DNA of 64,000 nt from Forficula auricularia (Eukaryota > Arthropoda > Insecta > Dermaptera > Forficulidae), in contig JALMQS010000032.1 of NCBI GenBank assembly GCA_024734495.1, positions 1,320,464 through 1,384,463 of the forward strand, in the 5' to 3' direction. This document shows positions 43,880-54,770 of the stretch, one piece after another (positions within the stretch are counted from its first letter, which is position 1; every line of letters begins with the position of its first letter). The position numbers and the translations under genes are program-made. The notes beneath the pieces were generated by a model. It ran no database searches. It had not been told where the DNA came from and saw nothing but the letters and a program-made list of their open reading frames with translations.

Positions 43880-44530
43880 TTCAAACCTACAGCCTCTTAA
43901 TAAAAACATGTCTGTTGTTGTTAATTTTTGGCCCGATTTCAATCAAAATTAAATTAGCTCTAATAAATATAAAATTTTCTTTTGATACCTTCATTGGTTT
44001 TTGAGTTAAAGCGTACATGAAATTCGGTAACACACACACTAGTCCACTAAGAAACATTTTGACAAAATAATTAATATACAGGGTGTTTCAGTAGGAAAGT
44101 AAGTTTTAGGAGGTGGTAGTATCGACGAATTGCAATAAAAAATGCCTTATAACATGTGTCGAATTTTTAATTTTTTTTTTTCCAATATCGGCCTACTCAG
44201 CACGTTTTTACACATGATGATATGCCGATATTGGAAAAAAATAAATAAATAAAAATTCGACATATGTTATATGGCATTTTTTATTCCAATTTGTTTATAC
44301 TACCAGCTCCTAAAATATTTACTATTCCTCCTGAAACACCCTGTAAATATAAATTTTTCGATGTTTACTATATACAAATAATTTATTGGAGATCGAATTG
44401 TCTTGAATTCGATCATTTTTTTTTATCATTTAGATATTTCGAAAATATGAAGCAAAAAATAAAAACACTTTTTTCATGCATGCAGATTACAATACTTTTT
44501 TATAGCCCGTATGGTAAAGTAAAATAAACT
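43880..44530 (+). repeat. Dispersed repeat E, copy 1 (interrupted)
   Basis: GGCCCGATTTCAATCAAAAT, TAGTCCACTAAGAAACATTT, TTTGACAAAATAATTAATA, then (after the MITE) TTTTTCGATGTTTACT, TTTTTTCATGCATGCA, TACAATACTT and CCCGTATGG. The same order occurs at 44905-45260 without the MITE. An open frame of 87 codons across the junction is spurious. Confidence 0.7.
44079..44343. mobile_element. Mariner-like MITE with TA duplication
   Basis: CAGGGTGTTTCAGTAGGA at the left and the mirror TCCTGAAACACCCTG at the right. TA flanks both sides (44077-44078, 44344-44345). The interior contains a second inverted pair, CCAATATCGGC...GCCGATATTGG. The paralogue at about 45070-45100 (GTTAATATCTCGAAAAATA) is the empty site. 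Confidence 0.85.
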
Positions 44531-44599
44531 AATGTGGCCATATCTACATGACTTTACCATGTCCCTAGTCCCACTCTTATATTTAATATTTAATATAAT

Positions 44600-44790
44600 C
44601 ATTAAGGGGGGGGGGGGGGTCAAAAAATGAAAATCTAGGTCCTTGGAACAAACTCAACCAAATTTTGACATAATTTTGGGGGATTAGTTTTTGCATGATT
44701 AGTCTTCTGGGAGGCCTACTGATTATGTATACAAAATTTGATTGAGTTTGGTCCAATCGCCTAGATTTTCATTTTTTGATCCCCTCCCAT
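44600..44790. repeat. Inverted repeat with terminal G run
   Basis: A G14 run then GTCAAAAAATGAAAATCTAGG at the left is mirrored by CCTAGATTTTCATTTTTTGA and TCCCCTCCC at the right. The inner arms share CAAACTCAA..AAATTTTG. Confidence 0.65.
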
Positions 44791-44879
44791 TTTGGCCCCA
44801 GAAAAATATAATAATATTTTCGTTATTATCTAAGTTCATTTTATAGCATATTTCATTTTTGTTGTTTTTTTTTTTAGTT

Positions 44880-45260
44880 TAAAAATCTTATAATTTTTAT
44901 TCCCTCCCTTAATTTTGGGTCCGATTTCAACCAAAATCTAATCAGCTCTTAATCTCAATACACTAAAATTACATGTGAAATTTCGTTTTGATATTCACAC
45001 TAGTATTTGAGCTAGTGTGTCCACGTAAATTTCGCAACGCACATACTAACCTACTAACAGATATTTTGACAAAACAGTTAATATCTCGAAAAATATATTG
45101 TTTCGATGTTCACTCATAAAGGCTTTTTTGTAGACCGAAATACCATGGATTCGCTCAATTTTTTAAATCAAAATAGTTTGAGCCGCTTTTGAGATATTTC
45201 ATAAAAACCATTTTTTCATGCACCACTACAATACTTGGCCATACTCTGTATGGGTAAGTA
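44880..45260 (+). repeat. Dispersed repeat E, copy 2 (uninterrupted)
   Basis: See 43880-44530. This copy retains AGATATTTTGACAAAACAGT and TAATATCTCGAAAAATATAT uninterrupted. Confidence 0.7.
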
Positions 45261-45350
45261 AAAATAGAATATAGATAATAGCCTTAGTATGTTTGTAACA
45301 ACGCTAACTAAAATTTTTTTGAAAAAAACACCAATGATATACATGACTTA

Positions 45351-45554
45351 GAGCCAGTTGTATGTCACTTTGTAAAGTCTTTGTTTACGTTAACAAAGGA
45401 TAAAACCTTAGAATTCACCTTGTGCCGGCCTTATGCCAATCAGATGACACGCACTTTCTTCTGAATGCCTATCCCGCCGGGCACAAGGTGAATTCTATGG
45501 TTTTACCCTTTCTTAACTTCAAAAAGACTTTACAAACAGACATACAACTGACCC
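45351..45554. mobile_element. PIF/Harbinger-like MITE, copy 4
   Basis: GAGCCAGTTGTATGTCAC at the left and the mirror GACATACAACTGACCC at the right (one change at each end). TTA flanks both sides exactly. The inner arms share ACCTTAGAATTCACCTTGTG. A 69-codon frame running from inside it is spurious. Confidence 0.8.
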
Positions 45555-45557
45555 TTA

Positions 45558-46505
45558 GAATCGAACTGAAAAGTCTTACAATTCTAAGGCATAAGCTTTC
45601 ACCACTGAGCACTTCTAATTTAAATGTTTAAAATATCCCCCTAAGATAAAAAAATTTTATGTAGACTTTTAAGGTTTTTTTGGAGATGTTATTATATTTA
45701 GGTATATTTATTTATGTTTTGTTATCTTTAAATACATTATTATTATATTTAATTTTAATTTTTTGGCAGACCCTCGCAGCTGGTATATATTAGTATATTA
45801 GTAAAATCAATAATATTCTCTAAGTCTATTTATTAATTTTCATTTGCTACTTTTGTATATATCAATGAATATGTTGTCGCTATAGTTGGCTTATTTACTG
45901 CCAAAAGTGGCATTGAATATTAAAACCCAAATGTCGTCCTCGAAACAACCCAAACCCCTATGCACCCCTCTCACAACCCCCTCCCATGCATGCAATACAA
46001 ACGGCGAGTTCTAATTAAAATAGGCGACGAACTCAATGAATATCAAATGCGAAAAATGATTTATCTATTTAAAAAGCATTGCAATTTGTGTGTTATGTAT
46101 TTTTTGGTTGTTTTGTTTATAAAGTATAACGCTGGAACAAAAGAGTAAATAAATGCATAGATTTCATATTCAATTACTAATTAAATTTATTTTCACGTAT
46201 CTGATAATATTCTTTTTTTAAGTCAAAAATTTGCAAACTAAATACTAAGCGCTTTTGTGTTTTCAATATCGGCTACTTAAAGTAACGTATTTAGAATTTT
46301 AATTGAGAACAGACAATACAGTCTTAAAAAAAAATAACCGTAATTTCCATTGTAGCTGGCTTATCTTTGTAGAAAAACTCTAAATCTTATTTACAATCTC
46401 TGCGATAATGTGTGAGAATTCCCCCGTGAAGAGCTCTCCTGCGCATTCGGGTCCATTACAACGAATGAAAATACATCTAGCAGTATTTCTAGACACGCTG
46501 ACTAG
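45558..46505. other. AT-rich intergenic DNA
   Basis: No gene. A 62-codon frame at 45960-46148 starts in a C-rich patch and shows no recognisable feature. Confidence 0.45.
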
Positions 46506-46509
46506 TTCA

Positions 46510-47225
46510 AAAGGCCATTCCTAGAATATTAGAAATTAATCTCTAATAGTCTGAAACAGGTCTAAACTTGTATTAGTCAGGTTTGAACTTGTATTCTTAG
46601 CTCTAAAGAAAGAGAGATCATTCTATCTGCGCTCTTTGTAGTTATTTTTATCTATCAGATTCTAATGAAGTCCGTTTTTTTTTTTAAATTGATTAAATTA
46701 TAAAGATAAATACATAATAAATCAATGTCGTAATGTCTAGTAGGTATATTTTGTCTTGCCCCAAGTTTTGGTTTGACCGGAACTATCCCGGCTTGAAAGT
46801 ATGGCTCAGGTCATTTTGTCCCGGTTTTTTGGAAAAAATTATTAAAAGTACTGCTTCGGCATACTTAATTGTCAACTATATTTTAAAGGGGATTTCCCGA
46901 TACGATTAACAATACAAAGAAATCAAAGAAAAAGTAGAAAAATTTTCAAGACTCGGTACGCTTGCTGAGCCGCAACAAATAATTTATTTTAAACATTTTT
47001 GTTTGAATTTTAATCAAATCCAATTGAATATTCTCTCTCTCAATAACGTGTATCGTTTTGGTCCAAGTGTAAAAGGCCATTCCTAGAATAATAGAAATTA
47101 AGAAATTAATCTCAAATAGTTTGAAACAGGTCTGAGCTTGTATTTGGCTTTAAAGAAAGAGAGATTATTCTATCCGTGCACATTCTAGTTATTTTCATCG
47201 ATCAGATTCTAATGAAAGAATCGCT
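46510..47225 (+). repeat. Direct repeat pair, ~155 bp
   Basis: GGCCATTCCTAGAATA, AGTTTGAAACAGGTCT (or AGTCTGAAACAGGTCT), TAAAGAAAGAGAGAT and ATCAGATTCTAATGAA occur at 46510-46675 and again at 47070-47222. A shared AAGACTCGGTAC phrase follows or precedes each. Confidence 0.65.
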
Positions 47226-47544
47226 CACCCGCACATTAAATAATAAAAAAGTGAAAACTTTTTCAAGACTCGGTACACTATAGAGCTGCTCTAATAATTA
47301 TTAATAAACTTAAATATAAATTGTTCATTTATGGATATACTATAACATCCTCTTAAAATATCAATAGAATAATTAAAAAAATAATAATTTCTGCCTTTTG
47401 AACGAGATATTCCAAAATCTAATCAGTACCTAGGTACCTACTATATGTTGATACAAACAAACTTTTTGACTTTCCCTTCTTGAGAGCTCTTCTATTGGGT
47501 GTTTTTAAATATAAATAGTAGGTACTTTAAATTGAAAGTTTCTT

Positions 47545-47725
47545 TTTTTGCCGAGAGTAACAGAACTTTTATAAATTGAAGGAGACAATAAAAGAGTGTG
47601 CCTTCTGCTGGAATTATAAATTATCAATTGTAACATGAATAGGGCAAAGCTCTCGAAACTATAGTCGCGTTATAAATTGATTGAAAATTTATAATTCCAG
47701 CAGAAAACATTGTCTCCTTCATTAT
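47545..47725. mobile_element. GCCGAGAGTAGCAG family, hairpin copy
   Basis: It begins TTTTTTTGCCGAGAGTAACAGA. GAAGGAGACAATAAAAG and TCTGCTGGAATTATAAATT are mirrored by AATTTATAATTCCAGCAGA and CATTGTCTCCTTC. The centre holds CGAAACTATAGTCGCGTTAT, the 3' half of the hammerhead-like motif seen at 57812-57862, with TAAC upstream able to pair with GTTA. Confidence 0.55.
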
Positions 47726-49112
47726 GTACTTTGTTAATTTTTTTATAGAAATTGGCTTCACAGAAGGTATTGATTTGGTTATGGCGAAATTGATTCACTT
47801 TAAATTGATTGTATTTTGGTTTAGAGTGAAGATTTGCAAATTTTTTTATCTGCCTGTTCATCTTTATAAAACGATAATCTATTGGATATAGTTGAACATT
47901 ATGTGCCTTATCTCTTTGCGATTTTTTTGTAATTAAAAAACAAAAATAAAAGAAAAACGTATTTTACAGAGTCATTAAATAACTTTCAAAGGTAGCATTT
48001 TTTTTTCTTAAGAGTTGATTAAATATTTATTAGTTTATTAATTATAGCGGTGGTATTTTTAAAAAAATAAATTATGAATATTTAGTCGATTAAAACTTTT
48101 AATAATAAACGTTTTGAATACTTTAACTTGAATAAAAGTTATTAGGAAACTTATTTTTTTTTTCGGTTTCTAGTAAGAATTTTGTTCGACCAATTAATTA
48201 AGTTTAAATTTAATTATCCTTATTACTGGCAAAGTTATATATATAAATTATTAAAAGTTATAGTGAGTGAAAAATCTCTTGAAAATTATATGATAAGAAA
48301 GAATGTCTCGAACAATATTTTTCTTAAAAATAATAATAATAATAATAACAATCTCGAATTTTCGATGAAAAAGGTTTTTTTCCAATTGATCAATAATACT
48401 CCCTTATTACGAAAAAGCAATCGTAATTTCCTTTGTCTGATTTGAAAAGATTGTTCCAATTATTTTTTCTTAAATATATATCTATATATAAAACTTAATT
48501 ATTTTAGTATTTATTGTTTTACTTTTTTGTATTTCATTTTTATTTTTATTATTATTAATTTTAATTCTGACTCCAAGCTTGTTTCATTACCAATTGATAA
48601 ATGAATAACGATTATAATTTATTTTAATTATCCTCCGCATTCAGACACTTTTCATTGCAAATGGGGAATAGAGTATTTTGTTTTTATTTTTTATTTTTTA
48701 GAATGAATGAATAACAGGAAATGGGACTGGGAAAATGTTTAGGGAATTTGAAACTCTTGGGAGTGTAATTGTGGAATAATAAATATCAGTAATGAATGAT
48801 GAATGGTAGTTAACAATGTAATCATTAAAGTTTTTACTTTTCCATATAGGTCATCATCAACATGATTGGCACAAGAGTACTTCTTTGGACTTCTAGAAAG
48901 GCACAGTTTCCGGATAAAAGCAACACGCAGTCTTACAAATTTCTACTGTTATCTTATAGCAAGCAGTAAATTCCGTGAAGGTCTGATTTACACAAGACTC
49001 TCCGGAATGGAAAGAAATTCTAAGTACCTTCAATGAACTACTTGCATATATTTTTCTTTAGCTAATAATAGCAGTTTATAGTTAAAAAAAATTCCCTGGA
49101 ATAGTATATTGA
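47726..49112. other. AT-rich intergenic DNA
   Basis: No supported gene. The 87-codon frame at 48182-48445 is Asn/Lys-rich and contains an (AAT)n run. Confidence 0.5.
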
Positions 49113-49486
49113 AGAGGTAAAGGTGGTATTATAGGCTAGGGTTGAAATATGGGCCACCTTAATATTTGACAAACAAGTCTGTACATGCTTCCGGAAAACA
49201 CTTTAACTATTAATAATAGTTTTTCTAAGTACATACAGTACCAAGGATGCGCTAGCGCAGTCAGATATGGAGAACATGTGGAGAACCAGTTTGTGTTTTT
49301 GACTATTTTAAAAGTTTGAAAGCTAAGGATTTACAGCTATATTAGAATTACTACTTATGCTTAATTAGTTGTCAATTTGATAACTACGTATTATATAAAT
49401 ATCGGGCATTTGATTCCTCCAAAAATTAAATAATTATAAGTGGTTTTTAACGGATGGTAATTCTTCACTTTCCAAGGTCGCTAAGG

Positions 49487-49545
49487 TGGTAATATGGGCA
49501 ATCGCTTTGGTGGTAATATGGGCAATCGCTTTGGTGGTTATATGG
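49487..49545. repeat. Short tandem repeat of the transposon subterminal motif
   Basis: GCTTTGGTGGTAATATGGGC is repeated about three times (the first copy as GCTAAGGTGG..., the last as ...GGTTATATGGGC), within the transposon at 49113-50093. Confidence 0.75.
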
Positions 49546-49612
49546 GCTACCCTACTGGACTAGCCCATATTACAACCTCTACACAACTTGTGTACCTAGT
49601 TTTATGTTTTAA

Positions 49613-49812
49613 ATGTCTCTGAAAGTACTGAATCCACGGAAGAAAATTCAAATCAAATGTTGCAATCAGGATGACATGATATCTGCGATTAAAGCTGTTT
49701 CAGAAAAGAAAATGGGATTTTTAAAAGCTTCTAAGCAATTTTCTGTACCATGAACTACTTTACAAAGACTAGTTCATCTTGGTATACCTCCTGAAAAAGC
49801 GGTGTCTAGAAA
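49613..49812 (+). pseudogene. Pipsqueak-type HTH exon of a transposase, one in-frame stop
   Basis: From the ATG at 49613 the frame reads MSLKVLNPRKK..., then a psq/HTH core (DMISAIKAVSEKKMGFLKAS, then KQFSVP), a TGA at 49751-49753, and TTLQRLVHLGIPPEKAVSRK. In the family the position of the stop is normally Arg (VPRTTLQR), so one CGA to TGA change explains it. A GT donor-like GTTAAT follows the AGAAA at 49812, matching an exon end. The helix-turn-helix would bind DNA at the element's ends. The DDE domain and any CENPB-type second HTH are absent. It could also derive from a domesticated psq-domain host gene, but the surrounding TIRs favour a transposase relic. Confidence 0.7.
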
Positions 49813-50106
49813 GTTAATTATTTTTTTTGTTAGATATAATTTTTACTGCTCTGTATTGTCTTATAGTGGATAGCCCATATTACCACCAAAATTTTATTTT
49901 TTCAAAATATGTAACTTTTGTAAAAAAATATTATTACTAAAGTGTGAAAATAATTTAAAGTAAAAATTGTATGTTTTATTTATTTAAAACATCATATAAT
50001 TTATTTATATAAGTTTTCAGGAAATTTCAATCATAATAAAGGTATTTATAGTGAAAAAATAAAGTGATAGCCCATAATACAACATTTACCTCTATGACAA
50101 GGGCGT

Positions 50107-50293
50107 AAAGTGAAGAACACCCGACAATCAAGGTTACGGCATTCGCCTCGGCCCATAATACATTCACATGAGTATAGTGAATTAAAAGCACGAGCCGTAG
50201 AGCAAGTGCAGTGGTTCACACTAGTAATCAGGTGAATGTATTATAAATCGAAGCGAATGCCGAAAATTTGATTATCGGTTGTTCCTCACTAAG
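50107..50293. mobile_element. MITE with ~60-bp inverted repeats
   Basis: AAGTGAAGAACACCCGACAA then GGCATTCGCCTCG and ATAATACATTCAC at the left is mirrored by GTGAATGTATTATA, CGAAGCGAATGCC and GGTTGTTCCTCACTAAG. Non-coding. It lies directly beside the transposon at 49113-50093. Confidence 0.7.
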
Positions 50294-52550
50294 CCACCAT
50301 CGACTATATTTTTTGTAATACAGCTGAGAAAGGATTTAATATATTATTTGTTTGATGTAATTTTCGAAAGGCGATAGACAATTTAACAAAAAAAAATTAC
50401 TTGTCACTTCACTAAACCATTAAATCACTGGATACGTGTAAATGGGCCTTAATCAGAAATTGTGTGATACCTAACTTTGCACAGTGAATAATAAATTGAA
50501 GAATGGGTTTAAACTAAGCAACAACTTTGTCGAAAATAATTAAGTCTTCTATTCCCTTTACTGTATTGTTTTGTTAACTGAACGAACAAGAGATAACTTA
50601 GCATATATTTCTTGAAATTTGATTAATTCTGTCAAATTTTCTAGATAGCAAATATTACATGTTTGAAAGACATACATTTACATATAATACATCATGTTTC
50701 GATCTCATTTTATAATGATGTATCCGATATCTATAGAAGGGCAGGCAGCGTTGCCAAATCTCTGACGATCACACAACAACGACCTAATGGATTATTCATG
50801 TCAATGCCTTAGAGGTTGAGGGAGGCGAAGGTATGTGTCCCCTATATACCACAGCGAGTGCATATATGTATATCTGCACTACAAACTAGGACATGAGAGA
50901 TATAGGATAGATAAAGGACCTTTTATGGTCAACCACTCATTTTAAAATTAAACTAATATTCGATATGCTGGGGTATAACTTTAAAACATTTTCTATTATT
51001 TTTGTTTATTGGAGTTGGAAAATTTATAAATCGGGTTGACGCAATCCACTCAACTCTATCCCATGCCAATTCTTCCACCTCTTTAAAAAAAGTCCCTCAT
51101 CTTTATTTCATTTAGATGATCTTTCATCGGGAAGCCTCCACATGAGATCTGAATGAGAGACTAGTTTAACTTATTCTAAGAATATGTAATGCAGTAGGAA
51201 TTCACTTGAGAAATTTAATACGTTCGAGTTGGACCGCATACCGATACTTGATTTCCAAAATATTTGTGATATCAAAAGTTATAAATCAAAATATTTTAAG
51301 TAACAGTGATTAGTTTATCAATTTTTTTAAATAAGATGGTGTTTATTTATTTTTTAAATCTAAACTCACTAGTGGATATATTGTGGCAAAATTATTACAA
51401 AGGATTAAAGGTTGAGAATCAAATATCTTTTTAGAAGCAAGAAGAGATCGTCTCCTCAGGAAAATTTTTAAAATATTTTATTAGAACTGATAATAAAAAG
51501 GTAGTGAACACTAATCCTCGAAAGTTCAATTAGTTTATTAATTTATTAAGATAATAAGCAGTTAAAAGCTTTTTTCCAGTGATTTTTAGATCAAATTAGG
51601 TGAAGGATTCTGGGTCCCTTTGAACCCTTTTAACGAAGGAGCTGATGCAAAATAAGTAAATAGTTGAATAGAAAATATGATTTAATATCTACAAATGCAC
51701 AATTTTTAAAATATTTGAAATTTCCCCTAACATAGATTTCCCACTTTTATGGTGAGTGAACATGACAAGAGAATCATTTGTCGTTCGACTCTTGCCCAGG
51801 CAAGAGTATGAAAGTGACAATGAATCAGTTCACTTGTGACTCTCTTCTAAGAAACTTTGTGAGAAATTCTTTCAGACTCTGTAGAAATAATTTCAATTAA
51901 CTCTTGCTTCAGAATCAGCCCCTAACATTCTCTTACCTATTCTGAATCAAATTAAATGACTTTTCATTAAAAAATTTTAACAACGATTTTTTTTTTAATT
52001 ATATTAATAAATTTCGAATAAAATTAAATGTGTTTTTATTAAAAATGCTCAATTTTCAAAAATTTTCCATTTTGTTTCGTATTCAAAATTGTTCAATTTA
52101 TATGCCCTTATTTAATATAATAAAGCCAATTTGTTTTTTGCTAGCTGACATTTCTCAATGTTTCATTTCTTAATATTTTACGAGAAAATTTAAATCTGAT
52201 ATTTTATATCACCGTGTGCCTTTAATTTCATGCATAATAGTGTGTCTATTTCTTAAAAACCATTTCGAAAATAAGTAGAAAATAAAATTATAAATTCGAG
52301 TGCTAGTTTAATGTTCTTATCGGCAACGAGAGCCTGAGAATCTGATTTCAACATTATCGACTAAAGGTAAGCTTCACAACTATGCCATATTTTTTCGATA
52401 TAGGTATATTTCGTAATAGAAGAATTTGGACCGGTGGCTCTTAACCTCTGTGCCGCGGCACTCTACTGTGCATCAAACCTTTGACAATGTGCCGCTAAAA
52501 ATTAAGAATCCATTGTTTTTCTGTAGGTACTTATAATTTTTTTGAATATA
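50294..52550. other. AT-rich intergenic DNA
   Basis: No gene, tRNA or convincing repeat was recognised over ~2.2 kb. Confidence 0.5.
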
Positions 52551-52554
52551 AATA

Positions 52555-52720
52555 TTTCTAATATGAAAATTTGAGTGTCTTATCTCTTTGAAAAAGTGAA
52601 TGGAAATTTTTTTTTAAAAAAAGAACAACTTCCGTGTTTTAATTATATGAGAATTTATTTATTTAAAGTGTGCGAAACCTTCTGACAAATAATATATACA
52701 TAATAATCTTTGATAAAACT
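52555..52720 (+). repeat. Dispersed repeat, second copy of 1985-2215
   Basis: Shared phrases are given at 1985-2215. It ends AACCTTCTGACAAATAATAT. Confidence 0.5.
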
Positions 52721-52797
52721 GTCCTTAAATAAATAAATTCTAATATACTATATAATATTCATCTAGATTAATTTGTAACAACGCTTAGAGAAATTTC

Positions 52798-52872
52798 CTT
52801 TGCTCTTGCCTAGAATCGAACCGACGAACTCTTGAACTATAGTCATTGGCTCTACCGATTACTCCATTGGGA
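52798..52872 (-). pseudogene. tRNA-like sequence
   Basis: Minus strand: TGGAGTAATCGGTAGAGCC in A-box position and GGTTCGATTCT as B-box, with ~45 bases between. The acceptor ends do not form a clear stem. Probably a SINE head or tRNA pseudogene. Confidence 0.45.
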
Positions 52873-53309
52873 AATTAATATTTATATCTTGATTTTTCTT
52901 ACTAAAACTAGATATTTTTGATTTGGACTTTGTGTCGAGATAATATTGTATTCATTTGAACTCGAATGAAAATGAAAAAACAGCAATAGATTTTAAATTA
53001 AGAGACATTAAATATATAATAATTAACGAGGCAAATTTGAAATATAATTGTCAGCGCGGCTCCAATCGATTTTCATTAACCAGGCAAATTTGAAATTCTA
53101 ATTTCTAATTTGGACTCGAATTTTGAAATGAAAGACTCCAATTCATTTTGAATTAAGAAACATTAAATATATTGATCATTATTCCTCCCCCCCCCCCCCT
53201 CGCCACTCAAAAGTTAAAGAGGCGAAACTTTTAAGAGACGATGTATTTTCGGTAGTTTACCGGTATACATTTGGAGTGTGGTTTTTTAAGAGGAATAAAA
53301 TTTTTGGAC
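52873..53309. other. AT-rich intergenic DNA with a C13 run
   Basis: GGCAAATTTGAAAT-type phrases recur at about 53030 and 53083. A poly-C run is at 53187-53199. No gene. Confidence 0.45.
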
Positions 53310-53315
53310 CGAGAC

Positions 53316-53394
53316 GCTGCCCGCCAGGTCACCAGCCCGGAGGGCCGAGCTTCGAGGGCGTGCCGAAGGCACGCACGAAAAGCTCGTAAATAAA
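53316..53394 (-). other. GC-rich structured block, copy 2
   Basis: Reverse-oriented relative of 14121-14215. In plus-strand text: GAGACGCTGCCCGCCAGG, CAGCCCGGAGGGCCGAGCTT, then GCGTGCC-GAA-GGCACGC and AAGCTCG. The outer 7-bp stem CGAGCTT/AAGCTCG differs from copy 1 by a compensated pair. Confidence 0.6.
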
Positions 53395-53709
53395 TATTTA
53401 TGTACTTTTTTCCCTGTTAATTAGTCATTTATTTCTTCTACATTGGTAATATCTTCTATATAAAACTACATTTATTATGTTAGTTTTCATAGTCACAGCG
53501 TACTTTTTGTATTTAATTCAGTATTTTTTCTTTATTGCGATTGAAAGTATGTAGATAGGTACATATTCGTGTGATTATATTATAATATATCTATCTTTAT
53601 TATTAAGCTTATGTAAACTACTACACTTTTATTAGATCCTTGGTGTGCCGCCAAATTTTAATATCATTAAAAGTGTTCCGCGAGAAAAAAAGGCTTTAGG
53701 ATCACTGAT

Positions 53710-53856
53710 CTAGACGATCAGGGGTGAGTCAAAAATTAATAAAAATTCAGAACCCATGTAAAAAGCTTTCGATTTTTAAAATCTTCATCAGTACAATGGC
53801 TTATATATTTCTTGAGTTTTTATTATTTTTTAGCCTCATCCCTGATTGTCTGAGAT
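53710..53856. mobile_element. Small inverted-repeat element enclosing a hammerhead-like motif
   Basis: AGACGATCAGGGGTGAG and AAAAATTAATAAAAATTCAG at the left are mirrored by CTTGAGTTTTTATTATTTTT, CCTCATCCCTGATTGTCT at the right. The total is ~147 bp, and the centre is the motif at 53753-53799. Confidence 0.7.
53753..53799 (-). ncRNA. Hammerhead-like ribozyme motif (strong stem I)
   Basis: Minus strand: CCATTGTA, CTGATGA (exact), A, GATTT/AAATC stem II, GAAA, GCTTTT, TACATGGG. CCATTGTA pairs with TACATGG through seven base pairs and a 1-base bulge. The NTH triplet would be TTT. AAGCTT is self-complementary, giving a possible stem III. Confidence 0.55.
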
Positions 53857-54185
53857 TATACTATTTAAAAAGAAGGCTCCTTTGAATTTATTTTTTCTTA
53901 CTAATGAAATGAGAGAGGATTGAGGAAAATCGAGTAGTTTGTGGAAGGGAGGAATGTCTAGATTAAGGTTACGAGAGGAAAGCAGTGAACGGCTAATGGT
54001 ATCCGCTTTGTACCATAATTGCTTAATAGAGAGGGCCTCTCTGCTTCGCTCACTAGTCTTTGTTCTTCTCGCTGTTATAATATATCATCTACGATTAAAT
54101 ATCTACGTAGGGAGGAACGTAATCTTTAAAAATCACAGCAAAAAAAATATATATTATTTCAAATATTTCTATAAAAAATAATTTC
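53857..54185. other. Intergenic DNA
   Basis: An 80-codon frame at 53939-54181 has no recognisable domain. Confidence 0.45.
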
Positions 54186-54189
54186 TTTT

Positions 54190-54770
54190 TAAAAGTAGGC
54201 CTATATTGGTTCTCGAAATGAAATGAAATTTCATTTAGGGATAGCGGTGTACTTTATTTCGATTTTTATTTTGTGAAACACCACTAATTCCAACGCATAC
54301 TATATATATTCCAGTTCAAGCATGTCAAAGACAAGTTCAGCCGAGTTTTAGACGAATAAAAATTGTTCTCGCTGAGGAACTATTAAAATAATAATAATAA
54401 TAATACAAAAAGGAATAAATAAATAAAGATGATTTGGGAATCTTTGGACTAATCCATTTCTAAGAACTCTCAATATATAAGATCGGAAATAACTAAGAGT
54501 GCTATATAAATCATAGCTTAATTATATCAATAGAATTAGGGGAAATTTAAGATTAATTTTTGAATCTTACACTCACTCACACAGTATCCGTTTGGGGCGA
54601 AGATCCCAAAATATATTTAAAAAAATCTAATGTTAAATTTGAAAAATAACTAAAAAATGATGCCGGATTCGTTGAAATTTGCAAAAATAAGCTAAGTTAA
54701 AAAAAAATGAAGGGTACTTTTTTAGATAGCATCGCTGGTTGAAAAATCACCACTGATATATATACCAATA
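54190..54770 (-). repeat. Dispersed repeat family A, reverse copy
   Basis: Reverse of the 4895-5560 order: TATATTGGTTCTCGAAATGA, CAGCCGAGTTTTAGACGAAT, TTGTTCTCGCTGAGGAAC, GAACTCTCAATATATAAGAT, TTCGTTGAAATTTGC and GGTTGAAAAATCACCACTGA. A fragment of the 6903-7242 terminus is embedded near 54270-54300. Confidence 0.6.

Larger units (their letters stand above)
49113..50093. mobile_element. Decayed DNA transposon with psq-HTH exon
   Basis: Ends are inverted repeats of 26 bp with three mismatches: AGAGGTAAAGGTGGTATTAT then AGGCTA at the left, mirrored by TAGCCC and ATAATACAACATTTACCTCT at the right. The terminal motif GGTGGTAATATGGGC recurs inside in both orientations (49487-49570, 49866-49885), as expected for subterminal transposase-binding repeats. 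A psq-type HTH coding exon is at 49613-49812. No catalytic domain remains. Best reading: an internally deleted pogo-type element. Confidence 0.65.

Noticed and set aside
48182..48445. 87-codon open frame
   Set aside because: Low-complexity Asn/Lys-rich translation including an AAT microsatellite.
51440..51480. CTGAGGA box on the minus strand with a GAGA/TCTC hairpin
   Set aside because: The GAAA block is absent.
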